A stretch of 14,648 nt of DNA from an uncultured Eubacteriales bacterium. GTDB lineage: Bacteria > Bacillota > Clostridia > Lachnospirales > Bianqueaceae. The translations under genes were made by a program, and so were the position numbers. Below are positions 6,485 to 14,106 of the stretch, one piece after another; position 1 is the first letter of the stretch; each line of letters opens with the position of its first letter. The stretch covers positions 1 through 14,648 of the forward strand of contig CACZPA010000011.1 in the NCBI GenBank assembly GCA_902782895.1, written 5' to 3'. The notes beneath the pieces were generated by a model. It was not told the DNA's origin. It ran no database searches and saw only the letters and a list, made by a program, of their open reading frames with translations.

Positions 6485-7489
6485 ATGAGTACATCGGAGA
6501 ATCGGGGAAACAGGCTTTTTATCGTCGTTCCCTGTTATAAAGAGCAGGAAGTGCTGCCGGAGACATCCAGGCGGCTGAAGGAGAAGATGACCACTCTGAT
6601 GGAGAGCGGCAAGATCGCGAAGGACAGCCATGTTCTGTTTGTCAATGACGGATCGTCCGATAATACCTGGGAGATCATCTCGAAGCTGCACGAGGAGGAT
6701 CCGCTTTTCTGGGGGATCAGCCTCTCCCGCAACCGCGGACATCAGAACGCGCTGCTGGCGGGTCTCATGACCGCCAAAGAGTACGCGGATATGACGGTTT
6801 CGATGGACGCGGATCTGCAGGATGATATGGACGCGATCGACGCGATGGTCGACAAGTACGCGGAAGGGAACGATATCGTCTATGGAGTCCGTTCCAGCCG
6901 CGCGACCGACAGCTTTTTCAAAAGGTTCACCGCGGAATCCTATTACAAGTTCATCCGGAAAATGGGCGCGGACGTTGTGTACAATCACGCGGATTTCCGC
7001 CTGATGAGCCGCCGCGCGCTCGAGGGACTTGCGGAGTTCAAAGAAGTGAATCTTTTCCTGCGGGGAATCGTGCCGCAGATCGGTTATCCGTCGGCAATCG
7101 TCACCTATGAGCGCCACGAGCGTTTTGCCGGAGAATCCAAATATCCGCTGTCCAAGATGCTGGCGCTTGCTTTCGAAGGCATTACGTCCTTCAGCGTTAA
7201 GCCGATCCGCTTCGTATATCGGACAGGCGCGGCGATCGCGATCATCGCGGTGATCTGTCTCCTGTGGTGCCTGATTGCTAAGCTGACAGGTCATTCGGTA
7301 AGCGGATGGAGCACCCTGATGGGATCGATCTGGCTGCTGGGCGGCATTCAGCTTTTCTGCATCGGTATTATAGGCGAATATATCGGCAAGATCTATATGG
7401 AGTCCAAGCACAGACCACGCTATATTATCCAGGAATTTCTGGGTGAGAAGCCGGAGACTTTACCGGACAAGCCAGGAGATTCGGATTGA
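6485..7489 (+). CDS. GT2 family glycosyltransferase, membrane-anchored (GtrB/DPM1-like)
   Basis: Probably transfers a sugar from a nucleotide sugar to a polyprenyl phosphate at the inner face of the membrane, for cell-surface decoration. The 334-residue protein has a GT2 catalytic domain: VPCYKE at 15-20, VNDGSSDNT at 53-61, the metal-binding DADLQD at 108-113, and the region NHADFRLMSRR (167-177) followed by RHERFAGESKY (210-220), typical of DPM1/GtrB-like enzymes. Two hydrophobic helices (about 245-267 and 278-299) follow and end in the GEYIGKIYMESKHRPRY segment common to this class. The ATG at 6485 is one base after the queH stop; the ribosome site GGAGCAG lies inside the queH 3' end. No flippase or acceptor glycosyltransferase gene is adjacent, so the decorated polymer is unknown. 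Confidence 0.9.
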   Translation: MSTSENRGNRLFIVVPCYKEQEVLPETSRRLKEKMTTLMESGKIAKDSHVLFVNDGSSDNTWEIISKLHEEDPLFWGISLSRNRGHQNALLAGLMTAKEYADMTVSMDADLQDDMDAIDAMVDKYAEGNDIVYGVRSSRATDSFFKRFTAESYYKFIRKMGADVVYNHADFRLMSRRALEGLAEFKEVNLFLRGIVPQIGYPSAIVTYERHERFAGESKYPLSKMLALAFEGITSFSVKPIRFVYRTGAAIAIIAVICLLWCLIAKLTGHSVSGWSTLMGSIWLLGGIQLFCIGIIGEYIGKIYMESKHRPRYIIQEFLGEKPETLPDKPGDSD

Positions 7490-7561
7490 GGACAGAATGG
7501 TATTCGCCGAGCATGTTCATAATAAATGGTAAGACAGATACAAGAAAGGACGGGTCATTTG

Positions 7562-10132
7562 ATGAAGATTGCAACAGGTTCGAGTCTTGACAGGAAAAGC
7601 TTTCTGGAGTATGAGCAAAACCGGTTCGACATCCGGGATTTCGGTGCCGCGGCAGGCGGTGACGCTGTCTCCAATACCAAGGCGATTGATGAAGCGATCG
7701 TGGCGGCGTCCAAAGCGGGCGGCGGATGTGTAGTCGTACCCGCGGGAGATTTCAAGGTCTATACGATCCATCTGCAGAGCCATATCATTCTCCGGCTGGA
7801 AGAGAACGCGGTACTGCGCGCCGCGCGTCCGGAAATCGACGGCGGTAACTATGACATGCCGGAGGTCAATCCTTTCGTAGGGCTTCAGGATCATGGACAC
7901 AGCTATTTTGCCAACAGTCTGATGACCGGTTTTGACCAGGAGGATATTCGGATCGACGGAACAGGCCGTATCGACGGCAGCATGCTCGTAGAAGGCAGCG
8001 ACGATGAAATCGCGTATGTGATTCAGCAATTCGATCCGCGGGGCGGCAGCCGCAGACTGAGCCCCGGCGCAAGAGACAACTGGTTTGCCAATAAGGCGAT
8101 CTCCCTTGTCCGCTGCAAGAATATCGTTCTGCTGGACTTCGCGATCGTGATCGGCGGACACTTCGCGATTCTGGCGTCCGGATGCGACAATATGTACGCG
8201 GATCATATTCTGCTCGATACGCAGCGTGACGCTTTTGACATCGATGCATGCAAAGATGTTACGGTTACCAACAGTATCGTGAATTCCCTGACGGATGACG
8301 GACTCTGCCTGAAAGCAAGCCTCGGCGCAGGACTGGACCGTCCGGTTTCCAATGTGCTGCTGGAAGACTGTGTTGTCTGCGGTTATGACGCGGGAAGCGT
8401 CTGGACCGGTGAATATACCCGCAATAAACTGGTCGCGGCGGACCGCTGCGGCCCGACAGGACGTGTTAAATTCGGTACGGAAGCGACAGGCGGACTGGAT
8501 ACGCTGACCGTACGCCGTGTACGTTTTGACCGCAGCCGCGGCTTCGCACTCGAAGCGTGTGACGGTTCCGATATGCATGATATTATGATGACGGATTGTG
8601 AGATGGAGCATGTCAGCAGTTCGCCGGTCTATATCCGTGTCGGAGACCGCGGTCGCCGTCCGGTTACGGGTGTCCGTACAGATGATATTATTGGCGCGCC
8701 CGGTAATGTTCGCCTTGATAACGCGGAGTGGGTTCTGCCTTGCCGGAGCGATTTCCCGTCATATCCCGCGGTTCGCTATAAACCGTCCTATGCCCGTGTT
8801 GAGAAAGAGCTTGCGGACGGCAATGTCGTTCCGATCGTTGTGCAGGGGACCCGCGATGAGGTCTGCCGCGTCAATGACGCCAATATTGTAGAAAAAGACG
8901 GACGGTATTATGTCCGTCAGACCGGCGCGGAGATCACGGCTGATGAGCGTTATGCGTATGGAAACGCCTGCGGCAGGGATTTCGCCAAGGCGTGGAATAT
9001 CGAGATCCGCAATCTGAAGGTGAAGGACGCGGATCCGCGTTATCCGATCCTGGTGCACGGACTGCTGGATTCCCGCATCCGCAATGTGGTTTTCGAGAAT
9101 GTGGATGTGGAGTTCCGCGGAGGCTTGAGTCTTGCGGACGCTTGCGAGCAGAGAATCGCCAATACGCGTTGGGATTATAACGAATACAAGGCGGAGAGGC
9201 GCACCTGCACACTGCCGTGGATGGTCAATTCCTTCTTCAGCAAGAACGAAGCGCGTCTTCCGAGAATGCGTTATGACGCGGCGAAAGCGGCCTGGGTCGA
9301 GGATCCGCTGAACGTGCCGGAGATGCCGGAGGTCTATCCGGAGCCGTCCGATTGGGGCATCCTGCCTTCTTACGGCTTCTATCTGTGCCATACGGAAGAT
9401 ATTACGCTGCGCGGTGTCAAGATCCATACGGTTCTTCCGGATACCCGTTATGGCGGCGTGATCGATGACGCGGGTACCGTACGTCTGGAAAACATCGAGA
9501 TGCCGGAAGCCGCGGAGATTATCACGGTTACAAGCCCGTTCCGCAGACATACCGGATTTGAATATGTCCCCGAGCTGCCGTATTTCACGACGACAGTATC
9601 AGATCTGATGGTGGAGAATTGCCCGCCGGTCCGTGAGGAAAAGCTTGCCGCGCCGCAGCCTGGTGTTCCTTCCGATAGTCTGTATCCGTATCCGACCGTC
9701 GCGGTGCCGGAGAACGGTTTCAACGGATTCCGTCCGCAGGACGATACCTCGCTGCCGCTGACAGTACATGTACCGTATACAACACTGCCCGGCAAGATTC
9801 AGGCAGCAGAGGCTGTGGAATTTGAAGTACGGGATCCCGCCGGAGCGGTTTTTGAATGCGATGTCAATACACTGATGAAGTTCCGCTTCCCGGGACGTCA
9901 GGAGCCTGTGATTCCGACCGCGCACAGAGATCTGCAGGTCGAGGCCGCGATCGTCTGCGGAGACAGCCGCGTTGAGCTTGCTCCGGAGAAACTGTCCCGC
10001 GAGGAGGCAGGAATCCGCTATCGTGTGGCCATTTCCGGAGAAATCCGTCAGAAGCTGCAGCCCGGAGCATGTCTGATCGTTACTGTTTCGGACGGAACCG
10101 TCACGCGGACCGAGTCCGCAGAGATCGCGTAA
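7562..10132 (+). CDS. GH28-like right-handed beta-helix protein (pectin-degradation type)
   Basis: An 856-residue protein whose first 390 or so residues form a pectin-lyase-like beta-helix of the glycoside hydrolase family 28 type, likely acting on galacturonan or rhamnogalacturonan oligomers. It opens with the standard FGAAAGGDAVSNTKAIDEAI segment (28-47). RDAFDID (222-228) stands where GH28 has NTDGxD. TDDGLCLK (244-251) supplies the conserved Asp pair, and GRVKFGTEATGG (300-311) matches the RIK motif. The GHG histidine motif is not visible. No signal peptide is present, so it should act in the cytosol on imported oligosaccharides. The second half contains further helix-like repeats (about 490-660) and a C-terminal beta-rich region from about 750. 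The ATG at 7562 is 11 bases after AAAGGA (7545-7550); an adjacent in-frame TTG at 7559 has better spacing. Exact substrate is unknown. Confidence 0.8.
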   Translation: MKIATGSSLDRKSFLEYEQNRFDIRDFGAAAGGDAVSNTKAIDEAIVAASKAGGGCVVVPAGDFKVYTIHLQSHIILRLEENAVLRAARPEIDGGNYDMPEVNPFVGLQDHGHSYFANSLMTGFDQEDIRIDGTGRIDGSMLVEGSDDEIAYVIQQFDPRGGSRRLSPGARDNWFANKAISLVRCKNIVLLDFAIVIGGHFAILASGCDNMYADHILLDTQRDAFDIDACKDVTVTNSIVNSLTDDGLCLKASLGAGLDRPVSNVLLEDCVVCGYDAGSVWTGEYTRNKLVAADRCGPTGRVKFGTEATGGLDTLTVRRVRFDRSRGFALEACDGSDMHDIMMTDCEMEHVSSSPVYIRVGDRGRRPVTGVRTDDIIGAPGNVRLDNAEWVLPCRSDFPSYPAVRYKPSYARVEKELADGNVVPIVVQGTRDEVCRVNDANIVEKDGRYYVRQTGAEITADERYAYGNACGRDFAKAWNIEIRNLKVKDADPRYPILVHGLLDSRIRNVVFENVDVEFRGGLSLADACEQRIANTRWDYNEYKAERRTCTLPWMVNSFFSKNEARLPRMRYDAAKAAWVEDPLNVPEMPEVYPEPSDWGILPSYGFYLCHTEDITLRGVKIHTVLPDTRYGGVIDDAGTVRLENIEMPEAAEIITVTSPFRRHTGFEYVPELPYFTTTVSDLMVENCPPVREEKLAAPQPGVPSDSLYPYPTVAVPENGFNGFRPQDDTSLPLTVHVPYTTLPGKIQAAEAVEFEVRDPAGAVFECDVNTLMKFRFPGRQEPVIPTAHRDLQVEAAIVCGDSRVELAPEKLSREEAGIRYRVAISGEIRQKLQPGACLIVTVSDGTVTRTESAEIA

Positions 10133-10133
10133 G

Positions 10134-10682
10134 ATGGAGCTGCAGGTATGGGAAGGCCGTCCCGCAGATGCATCGGATCGGCAGGAGCGGGAAGTGCGAG
10201 TCTATGATGAGCTGGACCGCCTTGGGATCGCGTATCAGCGGACGGATCATGAGGAAGCACTGACGATGGAGGACTGTGTCCGCATCGGGGAAGCACTTGG
10301 CTGCAAAATCTGCAAGAATCTTTTCCTGGCAAACCGGCAGCAGACGGATTTCTATCTGCTGCTGATGCCAGGTGACAAGCCCTTTAAGACCAAAGAACTG
10401 TCTCCACAGCTGCATACCGCGCGCCTGTCTTTCGGCACGCCGCAACAGATGGAGGAGATGCTCGACACATTACCCGGTTCCGCAAGTGTACTGGGACTGA
10501 TGAATGATCCGGAGAACCGTGTACAGCTTGTAATCGACCGGGAGGTTATCCGGGACGAGTATATCGGCTGCCACCCCTGTAAGAACACGTCGAGCCTCAG
10601 AATCCGGACAACCGATATTCTGGAGGTTTTCCTGCCGGCCGTGCATCACGAGCCTGTCTATGTCGAGCTGAAGGGAGTATAA
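10134..10682 (+). CDS. Prolyl-tRNA editing protein (ProXp-ala/PrdX, YbaK domain)
   Basis: Free-standing trans-editing deacylase that removes alanine wrongly attached to tRNA-Pro. The 182-residue protein shows the YbaK/ProX fold. It has VYDELDRLGIAYQRTDHEEA (23-42), CKNLFL with the conserved Lys61 (60-65), ELSPQL and LSFG (near 88-101), PGSASVLGL (114-122) and the C-terminal HPCKNTSSLRI (147-157). The order and spacing match ProXp-ala rather than Cys-tRNA-Pro deacylase YbaK. The start is one base after the beta-helix gene stop, so translation is probably coupled. The ALDH gene follows after four bases, with its ribosome site inside this gene's 3' end. No proline-reductase genes are nearby, so the name PrdX (from that cluster) is not used as the gene symbol. 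Confidence 0.9.
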   Translation: MELQVWEGRPADASDRQEREVRVYDELDRLGIAYQRTDHEEALTMEDCVRIGEALGCKICKNLFLANRQQTDFYLLLMPGDKPFKTKELSPQLHTARLSFGTPQQMEEMLDTLPGSASVLGLMNDPENRVQLVIDREVIRDEYIGCHPCKNTSSLRIRTTDILEVFLPAVHHEPVYVELKGV

Positions 10683-10686
10683 AACG

Positions 10687-12054
10687 ATGGCAAGCGACAT
10701 CATAAGCCTTGTCCGGCAGCAGAAAGAATACTTCCTGACCGGCGCGACACGCGGTTATGCCGCACGGATACAGGCTTTGAACGATCTGGAGAATTCTCTG
10801 AAGGCGCACGAAGAGGATCTGCTGGAGGCACTTGCGGAGGATCTGCATAAGGAACGTACCGAGAGCTATATGACGGAGATCGGTCTTGTATATGGCGAAA
10901 TCCGTTATCACAGGAAGCATCTATCTGCCTGGATGCGGGAACGCTGGGTACCGACACCGATTACGCTTTTTCCCTCGGGAAGCCGTCGAATACCGGAGCC
11001 CTATGGCTGCGTTTTGATCGCGGCACCGTGGAATTATCCGGTTCAGCTATGTTTTGAACCGCTGATCGGTACGATCTCCGGCGGGAATTGCGCGGTCATC
11101 AAGCCTTCCGCGTACGCGCCTGCTGTAAGCGCTGCCGTAGCGAAAGTGGTCCGGGATGCTTTTCCCGAGCATTATATCGCGGTCGTTGAGGGCGGCAGAG
11201 AAGAGAACAGGATCCTGTTTGAACAGCCCTTTGACTATATTTTCTTTACGGGAAGTGTGGCGGTCGGCAAGGAAGTCATGGCCGCGGCGGCCCGCCATCT
11301 TACGCCGGTTACGCTGGAGCTTGGCGGCAAAAGCCCTGTGATCATTGAGAAGACCGCGGACATCAGCAAAGCGGCGCGTAAGGTCGCTTTCGGCAAAGTC
11401 CTGAATGCGGGACAGACCTGTGTCGCACCGGACTATGTACTGATTGATGAGACACTTAAGGATAGTTTCCTGGAGGAATACAGAAAGGCACTGAAGCGCT
11501 TCTCGCCGGACGGCAGTTTCCGCCAGATGGCTTCGATCGTAAATGAGAAGCATTACACTCGTCTTCGTGGACTGATGGAGGGGCATAAACCCGTGATCGG
11601 AGGCCACTATAAGGCTTCCGAACGGCGGATTGAGCCTTCCGTGTATACGGATGTCGATCCGGAAGACGCGATGATGCAGCAGGAGATTTTCGGACCGCTG
11701 CTGCCGGTCCTGACCTATCAGAATCTGGAGGAGGCCATCCGCTTTATCGCAGGAAGGCCGCATCCGCTGGCGCTGTATCTGTTCACAAGGGACAGAGATG
11801 TACAGCGCCAGGTCATGAACAGCTGTCAGTTTGGAGGAGGATGTGTGAACGATGTGATCCTTCACCTGTCCTCGGCGCATCTGCCTTTTGGCGGCGTCGG
11901 AGCCTCCGGAATGGGACAGTATCATGGAAAGAAAAGCTTCGAGACCTTTACGCATACGCGAAGTGTTCTGATCAGTCCGGCCTCCGCGGAGATCCCGATT
12001 CCTTATATGCCATATACAAAGATGAAAGAAAAGCTGTTGCGTAAAGTATTGTAA
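10687..12054 (+). CDS. Aldehyde dehydrogenase, ALDH3-like class
   Basis: NAD(P)-dependent oxidation of an aldehyde to its acid. The 455-residue length and the lack of an N-terminal extension fit the ALDH3 group. Catalytic residues are present: Asn116 in APWNYP, Glu211 in LELGGKSP and nucleophile Cys245 in GQTCVAPD. The cofactor-binding FTGS lies at 187-190, and QEIFGPLLPVL and the PFGGVGASGMG segment follow in the right places. AGGGAG (10672-10677) lies nine bases before the ATG. The C-terminus ends in a Lys-rich stretch without the hydrophobic anchor of fatty-aldehyde dehydrogenases. Substrate cannot be inferred from the neighbours, which are a tRNA-editing protein and a MATE exporter. A role in detoxifying reactive aldehydes is plausible. 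Confidence 0.92.
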   Translation: MASDIISLVRQQKEYFLTGATRGYAARIQALNDLENSLKAHEEDLLEALAEDLHKERTESYMTEIGLVYGEIRYHRKHLSAWMRERWVPTPITLFPSGSRRIPEPYGCVLIAAPWNYPVQLCFEPLIGTISGGNCAVIKPSAYAPAVSAAVAKVVRDAFPEHYIAVVEGGREENRILFEQPFDYIFFTGSVAVGKEVMAAAARHLTPVTLELGGKSPVIIEKTADISKAARKVAFGKVLNAGQTCVAPDYVLIDETLKDSFLEEYRKALKRFSPDGSFRQMASIVNEKHYTRLRGLMEGHKPVIGGHYKASERRIEPSVYTDVDPEDAMMQQEIFGPLLPVLTYQNLEEAIRFIAGRPHPLALYLFTRDRDVQRQVMNSCQFGGGCVNDVILHLSSAHLPFGGVGASGMGQYHGKKSFETFTHTRSVLISPASAEIPIPYMPYTKMKEKLLRKVL

Positions 12055-12099
12055 AGGATGCCGGTCCACTGGCTTCCTGGTTTATAGAAGGGGTTACGA

Positions 12100-13470
12100 G
12101 TGAAGAAAAAAGAATTTATCAGAGATCTGACCGTCGGACCGATTATGCCGGCCCTCTTGAGTTTCGCGATTCCGGTGATGCTTTCCAACATCATGCAGAC
12201 GCTTTACAATATGATCGATATGGTCATCATCGGGCGTTTTGCGAGCAGCGCGGGACTCTCGGCGGTATCATCGGGCGGCGATATCATGCACTTTTTCGCG
12301 TTTCTCGGCATGGGATTCGCGACGGCGGGACAGATCATGGTCGCGCAATACGTCGGAGCAGGCCGCAGGACGGATCTGAACGAAGTAATCGGGACACTTT
12401 TTACGTTTGTCATGGCTTCCGGAATCGTCCTCGGCGGCATCAGCATCGCGTGTACAGACCTGTTTATCAAGCTCGTCGCGGTACCGCCGGAAGCGGTCGC
12501 CGGAGCGCGGGCGTACGTAATGTGCAGCTCGACGGGTATGCTTTTCATCTTTGGATACAATATGGTCAGCGCGGTCCTGCGCGGCATGGGCGACGCGAAA
12601 CATCCGATGATCTTTGTCGCGATCGCTTCGGTCGTCAATATTATTCTGGACATCGTCTTTATCGCATGGCTGGGGATGGGCGCCTTCGGCGCGGCGCTTG
12701 CGACCGTGATCGGGCAGGGCAGCTCTTTCGTGCTGAGCTTTATCTATCTGTACCGCAACCGCAAACAGTTCGCGTTTGATTTTAAGCTGAGGAGCTTCCG
12801 TATCTCGCCGTATCCGTTTAAGCTGATGATCCGGCTCGGAATCCCGATCGTAATCCAGTCGAGCGCGGGCAGCATTTCACTGCTTTTTGTCGGCCATTAT
12901 ATCAATCCTTACGGTGTCGTCGCGTCCGCGGTCACGGGTGTCGGCAACAAGCTGAACAGCATCGCGCTGATCGTCGCGAACGCGATGAATACAGCCGGTG
13001 CAGCGAATATCGGGCAGAACTTCGGCGCCGGTAAAATCAGCCGTGTCCGGGGGATCGTCTATCGTGTCTTTGCTGTCGACTTTGCGTTTGAAACGATCCT
13101 GTCCATCCTGATCCTGACGATGCCGCGGCAGATCTTCGGCATTTTCGATCAGAATCCCGCGGTCCTGGAGATGGCCCGGGAATACGCGCCTGTCGCCGCG
13201 ATCGCCTTCATGGGATACGCGTTCCGCTCGCCATGCCTTGCTTTTATCAACGGCCTTGGCCACGCGAAAATGAACTTCCTGATGGGCGTGATGGAAGGCT
13301 TTATCCTGCGCATGGGCCTGACCTATCTGCTCGGCGTCGTGTTCGGGCTCGGCCTGCACGGCTTCTGGTACGGATTCACGATCGGAAGCTATGGATACGC
13401 GGTCGTCGTCGCACCGTATTTCTTCTTTGGAAACTGGACGAAGCGGAAGTCCATAGCGGAAGAGGTCTGA
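12100..13470 (+). CDS. MATE family efflux transporter
   Basis: Inner-membrane exporter of the multidrug and toxin extrusion family, driven by a sodium or proton gradient. The 456 residues form about 12 hydrophobic helices in two homologous halves. The first half has IPVMLSNIMQTLYNMIDMVI (24-43) and, near residues 155-170, the VSAVLRGMGDAKHP signature. The second half has VGNKLNSIALIVANAMNTA and the AFINGLGHAKMNF segment. It starts with GTG at 12100, with AGAAGGGG (12086-12093) six bases before it. No ATG with a ribosome site competes. It lies 45 bases after the ALDH stop with no clear promoter or terminator between, and a very large hairpin follows it. Substrate is unknown. Confidence 0.93.
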   Translation: MKKKEFIRDLTVGPIMPALLSFAIPVMLSNIMQTLYNMIDMVIIGRFASSAGLSAVSSGGDIMHFFAFLGMGFATAGQIMVAQYVGAGRRTDLNEVIGTLFTFVMASGIVLGGISIACTDLFIKLVAVPPEAVAGARAYVMCSSTGMLFIFGYNMVSAVLRGMGDAKHPMIFVAIASVVNIILDIVFIAWLGMGAFGAALATVIGQGSSFVLSFIYLYRNRKQFAFDFKLRSFRISPYPFKLMIRLGIPIVIQSSAGSISLLFVGHYINPYGVVASAVTGVGNKLNSIALIVANAMNTAGAANIGQNFGAGKISRVRGIVYRVFAVDFAFETILSILILTMPRQIFGIFDQNPAVLEMAREYAPVAAIAFMGYAFRSPCLAFINGLGHAKMNFLMGVMEGFILRMGLTYLLGVVFGLGLHGFWYGFTIGSYGYAVVVAPYFFFGNWTKRKSIAEEV

Positions 13471-13496
13471 ACTGTCATTAGAAACATTCATCGCTT

Positions 13497-13568
13497 AAAA
13501 GTCTATCACCCCCACCTCAAAACCGTTGCTAAAGCAAAAGGTTTTTACGGTGAGGGTGATAGACTTTT
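13497..13568. terminator. Very long hairpin after the MATE gene, probable terminator
   Basis: The outer arms AAAAGTCTATCACCC (13497-13511) and GGGTGATAGACTTTT (13554-13568) pair perfectly over 15 bp. The stem continues inward, interrupted by mismatches and a bulge, through AAAACC (13519-13524) with GGTTTT (13540-13546). A small apical TTGC-TAAA-GCAA stem (13526-13537) closes it. T-runs end it on both strands. It begins 26 bases after the MATE stop and could terminate the long plus-strand transcript. It is much longer than an ordinary intrinsic terminator and could also be a mobile palindromic repeat. Confidence 0.6.
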
Positions 13569-13570
13569 AT

Positions 13571-13605
13571 AGATAAATTGTTTCTATTAGCAGATAAGAC
13601 CTTCG
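13571..13605 (+). repeat. 35-bp direct repeat, copy 1
   Basis: Copy 1 reads AGATAA, four variable bases, TTTCT, then a GCAGATAA core followed by ACCT. It matches copy 2 (13724-13758) at 28 of 35 positions. It directly follows the long hairpin. Confidence 0.55.
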
Positions 13606-13723
13606 AACGACTTGCGAGGGAATGTGTTCATGTTATTTAGATTGTCGATTGGATAAAGGCTCTTCCGCGATCGACTTCCGCTTTTGAGTGACTGGCGCGC
13701 GACTTTGGTTTATATACGATAGC

Positions 13724-13758
13724 AGATAAGTCATTTCTGTTGGCAGATAAAACCTCCG
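13724..13758 (+). repeat. 35-bp direct repeat, copy 2
   Basis: Same layout as copy 1, 153 bases downstream, ending 12 bases before the 37-bp array. The core GCAGATAA occurs at 13590, 13722 and 13743. A related AGATAAAAACC is present on the minus strand inside unit 2 of the array (about 13839-13849). Confidence 0.55.
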
Positions 13759-13770
13759 GCAAAACGTGCG

Positions 13771-13976
13771 TACGGAATGTTTCAGCCTTTTGTAACTATA
13801 TTCCGTAAGTTTCTTTCATTTTCTACGGAATATAAGCAGGTTTTTATCTAGTTTTCCGTAGCCGAAGCTCGATTGGCACAAATCCATACGGATTATTTTG
13901 CGGTTTTAAGCGATTATTCCGTATAATAAAGCGAAATCATACGGAATGATTTGATTTTTTCGAGAAAAACTCCGTA
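13771..13976. repeat. Array of four 37-bp units bounded by inverted TACGGAAT / ATTCCGTA boxes
   Basis: Units lie at 13771-13807, 13824-13860, 13887-13923 and 13940-13976. Each starts with TACGGAAT (unit 3 has TACGGATT) and ends with ATTCCGTA (unit 2 TTTCCGTA, unit 4 ACTCCGTA). The 21-base interiors differ in sequence, except for TTTT at unit positions 18-21 in all four. Inter-unit spacers are 16, 26 and 16 bases, so unit starts are 53, 63 and 53 apart, close to five, six and five helical turns. The eight boxes alternate strictly in orientation. Flanking bases are complementary for unit 2 (C/G), unit 3 (A/T) and unit 4 (CA/TG), extending the inverted repeat. Constant length, phased spacing and position upstream of a promoter suggest an array of protein-binding sites; four RNA hairpins are the alternative. 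I recognise no named element of this form. Confidence 0.85.
13898..13927 (+). promoter_or_regulatory. Possible promoter overlapping unit 3 of the array
   Basis: TTGCGG (13898-13903), an 18-base spacer and TATAAT (13922-13927). Transcription would start near 13934 and run through unit 4. The -10 overlaps the last bases of unit 3, so a protein bound to that unit would cover it. May be chance in AT-rich DNA. Confidence 0.3.
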
Positions 13977-14055
13977 TGGCGGGTTAGATGAATCGATGTT
14001 GACGGCGTCTGGCCTGCCTGTGCTTATACCGGACACAGACTTTTTTGCAAATCTA

Positions 14056-14064
14056 TGGTATAAT
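14056..14064 (+). promoter_or_regulatory. Extended -10 promoter of the GNAT gene
   Basis: TGGTATAAT is a perfect TATAAT (14059-14064) with the TGn extension. The -35 region (near 14035-14041) is poor, as is common for extended -10 promoters and for activated ones. The start would be near 14071, about 36 nt before the ATG. The repeat array ends about 80 bases upstream of the -10, a position suited to activation or repression from a distance. Confidence 0.65.
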
Positions 14065-14106
14065 CAGATCAGCAATGAGAGACTGGTTTATGAATGGGGA
14101 CAGATC

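Larger units (their letters stand above)
13471..14106. other. 636-base AT-rich noncoding region between MATE and GNAT genes
   Basis: No convincing coding frame is present. The open frame running into the GNAT gene from 13951 lacks a ribosome site and crosses the repeat array. The region contains, in order, a 72-base hairpin, a 35-bp direct repeat whose copies are 153 bases apart, an array of four 37-bp inverted-repeat units, and the GNAT promoter. The octamer TCGATTGG occurs at 13645 and 13869. Between 13606 and 13723 I see nothing beyond a short GTCGAT/ATCGAC inverted pair. Base composition is visibly more AT-rich than the flanking genes. Confidence 0.7.

Noticed and set aside
7486..7523. 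Promoter for the beta-helix gene (TTGAGG with CATAAT)
   Set aside because: The spacer is 26 bases, far too long; no better -35 is found at 16-18 bases.
13771..13976. CRISPR-like reading of the array
   Set aside because: The repeated parts are only 8 bp and alternate in orientation; the interiors share a central TTTT and no cas gene is present. CRISPR repeats are longer, directly oriented and evenly spaced.
13951..14106. Longer N-terminus for the GNAT protein
   Set aside because: The frame is open, but it crosses array unit 4 and the extended -10 promoter and has no ribosome site; the ATG at 14107 has a good one and gives the usual family length.
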